From a virus: 59,150 nucleotides of DNA. The stretch's first letter is position 1, and each line of letters starts with the position of its first letter. Made by a program: the position numbers and the translations under genes. Below, one piece after another: positions 6,644 through 14,335 of the stretch. Under the pieces are notes generated by a model. It saw only the letters and a list, made by a program, of their open reading frames with translations. It was not told the origin of the DNA and did not search any database. The stretch covers positions 1 to 59,150 of the IMG/VR virus record IMGVR_UViG_3300043015_001357; one strand, 5' to 3'.

Positions 6644-9104
6644 GGACTCTTATCCTCTTTTTATTTTCTGTTATGTTTTGTTGTGGCTTTAGCATTTTCG
6701 CTAAATACTTTTCAAGTTCCATTTGCATTCTCTCTGCAATGTCATCAATGCTTGCGTTATTCTTGAGAAAGTCTCCTGTTTTTTCTAGAATTTCTTTTGA
6801 GTAATCACTGTACATGCTAACACCAGCCTTAAATTCAATCTCATCATATTCTTCGATCTGTTCTGGAGTTACGTCTCCTCGCTCTGCATGCATTATTACA
6901 ATGTTTGGGTCTGTTTCTTTGTTCCATGCATCTTGACTTAAAGCTAACTTACCAGCTAGTTCATCATTTCCAAAAATTGTGTTGAAGAACTTAGCCATAA
7001 GTTCATAAGCGTTTTGTTGCATATTTTCCGGAATCTTTTCTTTGATCTCGGAAATATCGACGCTGCTTTCATCTCGGAAAGCAATGAAAGAAATATATTC
7101 TCCGCCAAAATAATCGTGCGCCTCTTCTTCTCTTTCGTCTTCGGGCCACCAAGAATCTTCAGGAAGACCATAGTCTTTGAGAACGTTTTGAATTACTTGT
7201 CTTTCTGATTCAATGACACCAAATTCTTCTAGTTTGTACTCTATCAATTGAATGGGGCCGTTATCATAATAATAATCAAAAGCATCAAATTTTTTCATAA
7301 TGTCTGGTAATGCCCCTTCAAGACCTCCTAGGTAAGCTGTCTCATCATCTAAGTCATAGCCTTGATAAACAATTTTAATCATCCAACTACCTTCATCATT
7401 TCTTTCAACAAATATATTGTTTGATTTTGGTAATTGATAATAATCATAAAATTCCCAATCAACAACCTCTGTAACAACAGAGTTAATTTCAGAACCATTA
7501 GCGCCTGGTGCGTTGATTTTAAACTTAACAATCAAATCCCACACATATGTGATTTCTCCGTCATATCCTTCGGAAGTGTCCCAATCAAAGGAAATAAATC
7601 CACCAGTATGTTCGTCAAAAATCTCATTTAATCTTCGCCTAATCATTTCCTCAGAACTTCCTCCGATTGAAGCCATTAAAGCTTCTTCGACATCGGGTTC
7701 GTATCTAACAGAGGTTCCTTGGAGAACAACGTCTCTATTGAACTTGCGGAACAACATAGGCAAAGTTTGAGCAACAGAGTGACCTGTGTCTTGATAACTT
7801 CCGCCATATCTTGTGAAGTTTGATAGAAATATTGTTGGCTTACCAAGATCTTGTGATCCTTGCTTGATAATCTCTTTAACTTCTTTTTCTTGCGCTTTGG
7901 AGACTCTATTATTGACAGCGTCTAAAAACCCCGGAACTTGTGGGCCGTAAATTTTTCCTTGTGGTACCGCAAGCCTTATTGGTTCTGAGTTTTCGTCTTT
8001 ATGAAACGCGACATTTTTGATTCTAATTCTAGAAGTTGGAACTAGTAAGTGAGCAGTTGCATCTCGTCGCATTTGATCAAAAAATATTTCTTGATCTCCT
8101 TCAACATCTAATGACTCTTGTGTTGGAGGAAACATTATGAAGTTCTTTGCCGGAACAATGTAGGCAATCATTCCATTGCCATACGCTTCAGAAAGAGCGC
8201 ATTTATTATAGTCATCAAAACCCATTTCACCTTTCATACTTGGAAGAGAATGACAAGATCTGATGCTTTGGTGATCGGACATTCTAAAGACATCAACAGG
8301 ATGGCGAGAATAGATTATGTAATTTCTCTCAAGGTATTGATCCATGTTTCTAACAAGATCATCAAAAGATTCAATAGCATATTTTGCAAAGTTTTCAAAA
8401 GATTCAAAATCGATTCTACTTTTTGTGAAGAATTCCTTCATTGTTAAGGAGGTAGATGTACCAAGCCAATAATCTTGAGCATCATAAAATTTCATAACCT
8501 TTCTGTATTCGTCTGCTGTGTGTTTTACAACTGGGTCACTAATTTTTGCTGGTAAAGAATATTTAGCTTCAGCAGGAAGTTTATCTAGTTTGCCTATTTT
8601 TGAGAGTTTTGCGTATCTTTTGGCTGCTTCAAAATGTTCTGCTCCGGCTTCTCTTTGAATTTTGTTTCTACTATTGTTAACAAAGTTGATAATGCCACCT
8701 AAAACCTTTGGTAAATTAAGAGTGATTGTTTTTCTAGAAACGCCTTGGTTTCCTTTTCCATCAATGAAATGAGAGACTTTTGTTTTGGAGCAAAGAATTT
8801 TTCCGCCTTTGACTTTACCAGCTAGTTTGCCTTTTGTTTCATCATGATATTCTAGATTGGATGCTGGATCTACTTGCCACCCAAAGGCATTGAGAGCAGA
8901 AATTGTGTTAGCTAGAGGTGTCTCTTTTTTGAGACCAGAAACAGGTTCGATAATTCTATAGGAATTTCCAAAGATGTTTCCAAAAGGTAATTCACTAACA
9001 GGGATTTCCAAAGCATCATTAAGGTATTCAATTTCTTGTTCTGTTGCTTCTTTGAGTTCTTGTTCTTTTAAAAATTTATTCCAATTTTCTAATATTAATT
9101 TCAT
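6630..9104 (-). CDS. Large tagged protein of unknown function (candidate capsid cargo)
   Basis: This 824-residue protein starts MKLILENWNKFLKEQELKE|A. The tag is of the same type as the 166-, 251- and 237-residue proteins elsewhere in the window, and LKE|A (19|20) fits a T4-type prohead-protease site. No standard domain is recognised. The most distinctive region is near residues 270-315: YSRHPVDVFRMSD, then SCHSLPS, then YNKCALSEAYGNGMIAYIV. It is rich in Cys, His and Ser and could be catalytic. The later half is acidic and the last residues (KKRIRVRVRR) are very basic, suggesting DNA contact. It sits between the gp13- and gp14-like neck genes, normally neighbours, so it appears to be an insertion. 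The tag interpretation is inference. Confidence 0.8.
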   Translation of the reverse strand: MKLILENWNKFLKEQELKEATEQEIEYLNDALEIPVSELPFGNIFGNSYRIIEPVSGLKKETPLANTISALNAFGWQVDPASNLEYHDETKGKLAGKVKGGKILCSKTKVSHFIDGKGNQGVSRKTITLNLPKVLGGIINFVNNSRNKIQREAGAEHFEAAKRYAKLSKIGKLDKLPAEAKYSLPAKISDPVVKHTADEYRKVMKFYDAQDYWLGTSTSLTMKEFFTKSRIDFESFENFAKYAIESFDDLVRNMDQYLERNYIIYSRHPVDVFRMSDHQSIRSCHSLPSMKGEMGFDDYNKCALSEAYGNGMIAYIVPAKNFIMFPPTQESLDVEGDQEIFFDQMRRDATAHLLVPTSRIRIKNVAFHKDENSEPIRLAVPQGKIYGPQVPGFLDAVNNRVSKAQEKEVKEIIKQGSQDLGKPTIFLSNFTRYGGSYQDTGHSVAQTLPMLFRKFNRDVVLQGTSVRYEPDVEEALMASIGGSSEEMIRRRLNEIFDEHTGGFISFDWDTSEGYDGEITYVWDLIVKFKINAPGANGSEINSVVTEVVDWEFYDYYQLPKSNNIFVERNDEGSWMIKIVYQGYDLDDETAYLGGLEGALPDIMKKFDAFDYYYDNGPIQLIEYKLEEFGVIESERQVIQNVLKDYGLPEDSWWPEDEREEEAHDYFGGEYISFIAFRDESSVDISEIKEKIPENMQQNAYELMAKFFNTIFGNDELAGKLALSQDAWNKETDPNIVIMHAERGDVTPEQIEEYDEIEFKAGVSMYSDYSKEILEKTGDFLKNNASIDDIAERMQMELEKYLAKMLKPQQNITENKKRIRVRVRR

Positions 9105-9107
9105 TTC

Positions 9108-10334
9108 TTATCCTACAAATATTTTCAATGGAGATTCGGCGACAATAGCTTTTGCATTATCAATCATCCCTTTGTCTGTTTCAAGCAACTTAGGATAAGT
9201 CAATTCGTCAAGTATTGTCTTTAATTCGTCTCGGAGAGCTTGCTGCTCTTCCTTAGCCTGGCTTAATAAGTCCGACGCGTTTAAGCTCACATTCTCTCCA
9301 GGAATCGGCACGTTTCCACCAAACTTTCCACGCACCTGTCCGAGTGTTTCTTTAGATAGAGCGAGTGCAAATCTTCTGATCCATTGATGACCAATTGAGT
9401 TGATGTTCTCATATGGAATATTCTCAAATGGTAGAGTATTCATGTTATTGATGCCATCTTGACCGCTGTTATTATCATCTTCCCAAATGTCTGTATTATC
9501 AACCGTGAATCTAAACCAGAACTTCTCAGGTGAGACAGTATCTGGGATAGGGTAAATTCTTAGCTTATTATTGATAACCTCGTAGCTATAATGCGATGTA
9601 CGAGTATAAAGGTGGTCTTCATATGATATAGCTTGAATCTTGTTTTGCCAAGCCGGAATTACCTGAAATGACGAATCATCAGCATACTGTCCATAAGTAT
9701 GCATATCACCAACAACATTAAGTCCGCCATAGTATCCATAGAATCTCCACATTTGACGTGGCGTTACATAGAAGACTTGACGTATCTTAACTCTTTTATC
9801 TCCAACAATAGATGGAAACGAAGAAGATACAATCTCTTGAAGATCATAATCTTGCTGTTCAGAAACGGTATCAAATGAAGCAGAGTATATTGTCTGTTCT
9901 CCACCAATACCAGCTTCTGTTGCAAACTTGTTGCCTATCTGAAACGCAACTTCAAAGTTAAGCTTTGGATATTTAAGTTGAACATTTTCTGGGCCTGTAG
10001 CAATCTCACCTCTATGGTTGAACGAGCCTGTGGTTCCACCAAGAGCGGAGCCAAGGATGTTCTTTGATTGATGGATGTTAATGAGATATGAGTACTCAAG
10101 AACAGCATCTTCAAAGTTAGCGTATACGTTTTCTTCTGTAAGTTCGATATCTAGAACGTCACCACCCAAGCGCTTATAAGTAAAAGCAACCTGAGCGGCA
10201 GCACCAGATAAGAACTCATCAGAACTTGAGTATACACCTAAAGGCAAAGCATCAGCTACATTTAAAACATTACCCGTTGCTGGCAATATAATAGCTGATG
10301 TTTGAGATGTTGGTGTTAGTGTTGGTAATGACAT
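9108..10334 (-). CDS. Neck / head completion protein (gp13-like)
   Basis: A 408-residue protein. The C-terminal part reads ALSKETLGQVRGKFGGNVPI, then VSLNASDLLSQAKEEQQALR and ELKTILDELTYPKLLE. I recognise this pattern from gp13-type neck proteins of T4-like marine phages. gp13 with gp14 closes the filled head and forms the tail-docking site. It follows the capsid block with only the small KEA-rich gene between. The ATG is preceded by CGGAGGG and, 21 bases upstream, by an ACTATTTA element. The family assignment is by recalled pattern and position. Confidence 0.6.
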   Translation of the reverse strand: MSLPTLTPTSQTSAIILPATGNVLNVADALPLGVYSSSDEFLSGAAAQVAFTYKRLGGDVLDIELTEENVYANFEDAVLEYSYLINIHQSKNILGSALGGTTGSFNHRGEIATGPENVQLKYPKLNFEVAFQIGNKFATEAGIGGEQTIYSASFDTVSEQQDYDLQEIVSSSFPSIVGDKRVKIRQVFYVTPRQMWRFYGYYGGLNVVGDMHTYGQYADDSSFQVIPAWQNKIQAISYEDHLYTRTSHYSYEVINNKLRIYPIPDTVSPEKFWFRFTVDNTDIWEDDNNSGQDGINNMNTLPFENIPYENINSIGHQWIRRFALALSKETLGQVRGKFGGNVPIPGENVSLNASDLLSQAKEEQQALRDELKTILDELTYPKLLETDKGMIDNAKAIVAESPLKIFVG

Positions 10335-10355
10335 TCAATTCCCTCCGAGTCGTAG

Positions 10356-10363
10356 TAAATAGT
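10356..10363 (-). promoter_or_regulatory. ACTATTTA late-promoter-like element before the gp13-like gene
   Basis: An exact octamer on the minus strand, 21 bases before the ATG, between the stop of the small KEA-rich gene and the ribosome site. Confidence 0.4.
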
Positions 10364-10370
10364 TTTATTG

Positions 10371-10613
10371 CTACTCTTCGGACTTCTTGGAACGTTTTGA
10401 TTTGCGCTTAGGCTTGTCTTCTTTCTGTTCTTCAGCAGCCTTTGCTTCTTTTTCAGCAGCAAGTTTAGCAGCCTTTTCTGCTTCTTCTTTTGCTTTCTTT
10501 TCAGCAGCAGCTTTCTTTGCTGCTTCTTCAGCAAGACGCTTGGTTTCAAGTTCTTTTGATGCTTTCTCAGCAGCAAGTCTTTTAACAAGAAGTCTTTTTT
10601 GTTTGGGTTTCAT
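10371..10613 (-). CDS. Small Lys/Glu/Ala-rich coiled-coil protein
   Basis: An 80-residue protein made almost entirely of K, E, A and R (for example AAEKKAKEEAEKAAKLAAEK), ending in a basic tail KRKSKRSKKSEE. Composition predicts a single long charged helix. AAGGAG sits well spaced before the ATG, so it is a real gene despite low complexity. It lies between the capsid/cargo unit and the gp13-like neck gene. Possible roles are a DNA-binding internal protein or a head-associated helix. No family is assigned. Confidence 0.7.
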   Translation of the reverse strand: MKPKQKRLLVKRLAAEKASKELETKRLAEEAAKKAAAEKKAKEEAEKAAKLAAEKEAKAAEEQKEDKPKRKSKRSKKSEE

Positions 10614-10639
10614 ATTGAGTCTCCTTAAATGAATATTGT

Positions 10640-10730
10640 AATTAGTTTAAAAAAAGAAAACCCCCAACCGAAAGGAAGGGGGCTCTTATGAGTTAATCTA
10701 AGTTATAGATTAAGCTCCAGACTCTCCGAA
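10640..10730. repeat. Direct repeat copy 1: capsid-gene 3' end plus terminator
   Basis: This stretch matches 11218-11312 with only scattered substitutions and one-base gaps (roughly 85% identical by eye). It holds a terminator hairpin, the stop codon and the codons for the C-terminal GESGA. Here it forms the 3' end of the 166-residue tagged gene. Confidence 0.85.
10649..10682 (-). terminator. Terminator after the 166-residue gene (duplicated copy)
   Basis: The minus strand reads CCCCCTTCC, a short loop, then GGTTGGGGG and TTTTCTTTTTTT. It is a G/C stem with a small internal T/T loop and a T-rich tail. It is nearly identical to the terminator after the major capsid gene. Confidence 0.8.
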
Positions 10731-11210
10731 GATCTCTTTTTTTGCTGCCATTAGTTGTTGGATTTTTTCTTGATAATTACATCCGCCGAATTGCTCAATA
10801 AGTTCTTCTGTGGTTGGTTGGATTTTAACAACTTCATATGCTGCTTCTTCATCTGGAAAATCATAGCTAGGGTCTTCAAAATCCAGCATTCCCCAAGATT
10901 CTATATCTAACCAGCCCTTTTCGCCTTCGGTATCCCAATAGGTTCCCTCCGGCTCATAATACACTGCGACATGGCCGATCATTCTACCGTGGTTTTTCCA
11001 CATGTACTTGTTTGCGGCCACAACAAGGGTTCCTTCGCCATCAAATAAAACATTATTAATAGCCATGGCCGCCTCGGCACAAGCCCCGCCAAATCCCTTT
11101 ATATTGGCTTTTTCTAATATTTTAAATACGATATCTAAATCTTTCTGTGTTTTTGGTGCACCCTGATATTCGGCTAAGTATTTTCGCCAACTTTCAATTA
11201 TTACTTTCAT
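10710..11210 (-). CDS. Tagged candidate cysteine hydrolase (candidate capsid cargo)
   Basis: This 166-residue protein starts MKVIIESWRKYLAE|Y, the WRK-type tag with an LxE site at residue 14. The body shows the order Cys-His-Asp seen in papain/NlpC-like or transglutaminase-like folds. C44 starts a helix in FGGACAEAAMAIN, H80 is in GHVAVYY, and D93 is in YWDTEG. A peptidase, amidase or deamidase activity is therefore plausible but unproven. It lies directly downstream of the major capsid gene. Its last residues (FGESGA) copy the capsid protein's C-terminus (LLGESGAS), within a duplicated stretch that includes the terminator. Such an enzyme, if packaged, would act on the host right after DNA entry. 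Confidence 0.8.
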   Translation of the reverse strand: MKVIIESWRKYLAEYQGAPKTQKDLDIVFKILEKANIKGFGGACAEAAMAINNVLFDGEGTLVVAANKYMWKNHGRMIGHVAVYYEPEGTYWDTEGEKGWLDIESWGMLDFEDPSYDFPDEEAAYEVVKIQPTTEELIEQFGGCNYQEKIQQLMAAKKEIFGESGA

Positions 11211-11217
11211 ACAAATA

Positions 11218-11312
11218 ATTAGTTTAAAAAAAAGAAAACCCCCAACCGTAATGGAAGGGGGCTCTTATGGTCTAATCTAAGCTATAGATTAGGACGCTCC
11301 GGACTCTCCGAG
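11218..11312. repeat. Direct repeat copy 2: capsid-gene 3' end plus terminator
   Basis: The original copy at the end of the major capsid gene; see 10640-10730. It contains the GESGAS codons, stop, hairpin and T run. The two copies flank the 166-residue tagged gene. Confidence 0.85.
11226..11261 (-). terminator. Terminator after the major capsid gene
   Basis: The minus strand gives CCCCCTTCC, loop ATTAC, GGTTGGGGG, then TTTTCTTTTTTTT. It lies between the capsid stop and the tagged gene's start, so read-through would be limited unless that gene has its own promoter. Confidence 0.85.
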
Positions 11313-13037
11313 AAGGCCACGGACGATTACAAGACCGTACATGTCAGGGCGTACCATTTTCTTCGCATAGCGAGTCATGACACCCTTACGAGGTACGAAA
11401 TCCTCTGGGCCAAAGATTGTAGGAGTAGTTTGGAGCGGTACATACGGAGCATATACATATCCAGACTCAAGGAAGCTATTTCCTTTACGTCCTACAAGAA
11501 CCACATTACGTGGGAAGTAAGGATCAACGATAACGTCGAACTTACGGCTGAGAGATCCAACCTTAACAGCACCGATATCACCCTTGTCAGCATCAGCAGT
11601 TACGTTTGCACGGAATCCGCTAGTGAATTCAAGAATGTTAGCAACTTCAGGAGAAACGATTACGAAGTTCGCTCCACCACGAAGTGTCTTACGGTGGATT
11701 TGAGCAGAAACGTCATTGATAGTTTCAATGAGAGTCTCATACCATTCGCTAACTGTACCGGTGAAATCTGGAGCAGCAGCAGATGCACCAATCTCAGCAC
11801 CAGTAGTGCGGTTAACAAAAAGACCAGGTGAACGCGCCCAGTAGTAAGTTCCAGCAGTAGCGCCTTTGATGAGGTCTTCAAGGATCTCACGGTCGATTTC
11901 AAGAGCAATTTGCTCAGAAAGGATAGAAGTCAATTCTACTTCAGCATCCAAGTTGTGGTAAGCGTTCAAGTCTTGTCCAAGTTCTGGAGTCCACTTTGCT
12001 TTCAACTTCTTGGTCATTGCTGTGATAGCAATTGAATCAACCTTGATATCGATTTCAGGGATGTTTTCGTTTCCTTCAAGTCCCCAATAATCTGTACCCT
12101 TGATAGCACCAAGAGCAAGTCCTGAAGTTGTAAGATTATCAGTTTGTGTCCACTGAATTTCGTTACCAGCATCATTCATAGCAGCAATCATGTCAGTTGA
12201 CAATTGTGCTGGAGTACCAGAAGAAGCACCATCAGTATCAGTACCAACGAAAACCAACTTGATACGCTCGTTAGCTGCATCATAGCTGCTCAAACGACGG
12301 ATAAGACGACCGTGATATCCGTTAGAACCAGAAGCAATACCGTTTCCAATAGAAGAAGAAACGTTGATAGCAACAAGGTTCTTAAGGTTTACTTGGTCAA
12401 GACCGCTAGCAAGCACAGAAACAACAGCGAACTCAGTAGAGCCAGAAACGAAGTCTGGATCAAAACGAACAAGTTTGTCGTTAGAACCACCAAATGTGTC
12501 TTTACCACCATCTTGTGCAGTCAAAGTTACAGCATTAGTAGCAGAAGAACCAGTTGGAGAAGAATAACCGTTGTTCATTCCGTAAGGACCAACATCACGG
12601 TCAGCGTCGATACCATCAAGCGTAACACCTTCTGAGATTTCAGAAGCAAGTTTATCAGTACCATACAAAGATTGTCCTTGTGCATTTCCAAGACGCTCAC
12701 GGTCAAAAGAAAAATCAAGGAAGAAAATGAGACCAGATGGAAGGCTCATTGGCTGAACAGATACAAGATCGTTAGCGATAAGTCCGGCGAATACACGACG
12801 AACGATTGGGAATGCAACAGCAGCGAAACCTTCTACGTCTCCACCAGCCATTGTGTTAGATTCGCGAAGAAGTTCCTTCGCTTGGTTTTCAAGCAAACGA
12901 GCCATAGTTGACTTCTGATGCTCATTTTGAAGACCTTCAAGTAGACCGGTTTTTCCCCACTTGGAAAGAAGAGCAGAGCCTTCCTTCTTCATGTCACGGT
13001 TTACGATGCCTTCTGTAAGTGTTTCAATAATAGACAT
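11289..13037 (-). CDS. 23: Major capsid protein (gp23-like)
   Basis: A 582-residue protein with the T4 gp23 pattern. The N-terminal propeptide is helical and basic (LLSKWGKTGLLEGL, then ARLLENQAKELLRE|S), followed by FPIVRRVFAGLIANDLVSVQPM, which matches gp23's MVRRAIPNLIAFDICGVQPM. Cleavage by a gp21-type protease is predicted after LRE59. The C-terminal part includes GANFVIVSPEVANILE, VDPYFPRNVVLVGRKG and YAPYVPL, typical of this capsid fold. It follows the scaffold gene directly. AAGGAGG and an AATATTTA variant of the late element lie upstream. Slightly longer than T4 gp23 (521). Confidence 0.95.
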   Translation of the reverse strand: MSIIETLTEGIVNRDMKKEGSALLSKWGKTGLLEGLQNEHQKSTMARLLENQAKELLRESNTMAGGDVEGFAAVAFPIVRRVFAGLIANDLVSVQPMSLPSGLIFFLDFSFDRERLGNAQGQSLYGTDKLASEISEGVTLDGIDADRDVGPYGMNNGYSSPTGSSATNAVTLTAQDGGKDTFGGSNDKLVRFDPDFVSGSTEFAVVSVLASGLDQVNLKNLVAINVSSSIGNGIASGSNGYHGRLIRRLSSYDAANERIKLVFVGTDTDGASSGTPAQLSTDMIAAMNDAGNEIQWTQTDNLTTSGLALGAIKGTDYWGLEGNENIPEIDIKVDSIAITAMTKKLKAKWTPELGQDLNAYHNLDAEVELTSILSEQIALEIDREILEDLIKGATAGTYYWARSPGLFVNRTTGAEIGASAAAPDFTGTVSEWYETLIETINDVSAQIHRKTLRGGANFVIVSPEVANILEFTSGFRANVTADADKGDIGAVKVGSLSRKFDVIVDPYFPRNVVLVGRKGNSFLESGYVYAPYVPLQTTPTIFGPEDFVPRKGVMTRYAKKMVRPDMYGLVIVRGLLGESGAS

Positions 13038-13059
13038 TTTTTAACCTCCTTAAATATTG

Positions 13060-14274
13060 TTATTTAATGCCCGCAAGTTTTTTCATCTGCTCTGCAAATG
13101 TATGCTCGGAAGATTCATTAACTTGCTGTTTTTTGCGTGGAAGAATTCCAGATAAGTTAGATTTTCTCTGTACAGACTCGCTTAGGGTTCTGGGTGACTT
13201 GTTTTCAGTACCAGAAGTTACCGTAGCATTTAGAGCCTCGTGAAGATTCTTAGCTTCTTCGGGAGTTCTTGCCTTGGCGATGGCTTCAACAATTTTATTT
13301 TTTTGTCGCTCATTCAAGGAGGCATCGCCTAAAGTTTTGTTAGAATAAATCAATTTAGCGTTGGAAAGAAGTGTCTCGTTGAGTTTTTGAGAAAGCTTCT
13401 CAACAGCGTCTTTATATTGCTTATTCTTCAATTTAAATCGTTTGAGGATTTCTTTAAGGTCCTCATTTTCCTTTGCCTTTTCTTCGGCTGCTTCTTTAGC
13501 TTTTTGCATCTCCATTTCATATTGGAGAGTTGGTTCGAATGTTTCATGATATCCAGTCTTTTCTTGACCCATATCTACGGTCAATTCTTCTTCGATGACT
13601 TCAGTATCATCACTATACATTTCGTTCATAAGATTCATGATCTCATTTACAAGAGCATCTTCATCTTCTTCTTTTTCTTCTTGGAGTTCAAGCCCTAGAT
13701 CTAATTCATCATCACCACCTTGTTCAGGAGCTTGTTCTCCGCCAAGGTCAAGGTCACCAAGCAATTCTTCTGGACCTTCAAGTGAAGACTTCGGAGCATC
13801 CGCTTCACCAGAAAGCTCTGCTTTGATGGCATCTAAATCTAAAACAAATTCATCAGATGGAACTTCCATAGTCATTTCAACAGAACGGTCATCATTCATG
13901 GGATTACCAGCAAATGGAACCCCTTCAATATTACCAGCACCCATTTCAGAACCACCACCCATGGCCATTCCTTCTTCTTCTTGAAGCAAATCTTCTTCTG
14001 TAAGATCTGAAATTTCTGATTCAGAAACAACAAATGGTTTTGTTGATTCGTTTTGCAGTGTATATTTGCCACCCTCAACTTCCATTACATTGTAGATTTG
14101 TCCTTCATATTTTACTTGTTTGTGAGAAGGTCTAGAATCTGATTCCAAAAGACTTTCAACTGCATCTTTAATCTGTGGTGCAAATTTCTCAATAAGTGCT
14201 TGCTCTGCGTTTTTGAGAGCAGCTTCACGCAACGCCTGTGCGTCGACGATAGCTTGTTCTAACATTGAAGACAT
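13060..14274 (-). CDS. 22: Prohead core scaffolding protein (gp22-like)
   Basis: A 404-residue acidic, mostly helical protein immediately before the capsid gene, the position of T4 gene 22. The N-terminus is helical (MLEQAIVDAQALREAALKNA). The middle is acidic and low in complexity (LLGDLDLGGEQAPEQGGDDE), then comes a coiled coil (AKEAAEEKAKENEDLKEILK). The C-terminus carries RTPEEAKNLHEAL and ends FAEQMKKLAGIK. Several LxE sites would let the prohead protease chop it, as in T4. The GDLDLGG run also appears in the portal C-terminus. An ACTATTTA element precedes the gene. Confidence 0.85.
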   Translation of the reverse strand: MSSMLEQAIVDAQALREAALKNAEQALIEKFAPQIKDAVESLLESDSRPSHKQVKYEGQIYNVMEVEGGKYTLQNESTKPFVVSESEISDLTEEDLLQEEEGMAMGGGSEMGAGNIEGVPFAGNPMNDDRSVEMTMEVPSDEFVLDLDAIKAELSGEADAPKSSLEGPEELLGDLDLGGEQAPEQGGDDELDLGLELQEEKEEDEDALVNEIMNLMNEMYSDDTEVIEEELTVDMGQEKTGYHETFEPTLQYEMEMQKAKEAAEEKAKENEDLKEILKRFKLKNKQYKDAVEKLSQKLNETLLSNAKLIYSNKTLGDASLNERQKNKIVEAIAKARTPEEAKNLHEALNATVTSGTENKSPRTLSESVQRKSNLSGILPRKKQQVNESSEHTFAEQMKKLAGIK

Positions 14275-14305
14275 TAAGTTAACTCCTAAATAATACGTAT
14301 CATTC

Positions 14306-14313
14306 TAAATAGT
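14306..14313 (-). promoter_or_regulatory. ACTATTTA late-promoter-like element before scaffold/capsid genes
   Basis: An exact octamer 31 bases before the scaffold ATG, in the gap after the preceding fibre gene. It would drive the scaffold-capsid pair. Confidence 0.45.
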
Positions 14314-14335
14314 GATAACCCATGGAAAAAGCCAA

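Noticed and set aside
10316-10588. Lys/Leu-rich minus-strand frame overlapping the KEA-rich gene
   Set aside because: It is the shifted reading of the low-complexity gene at 10371-10613, which has the ATG and AAGGAG; this frame has no ribosome site and runs into the gp13-like start.
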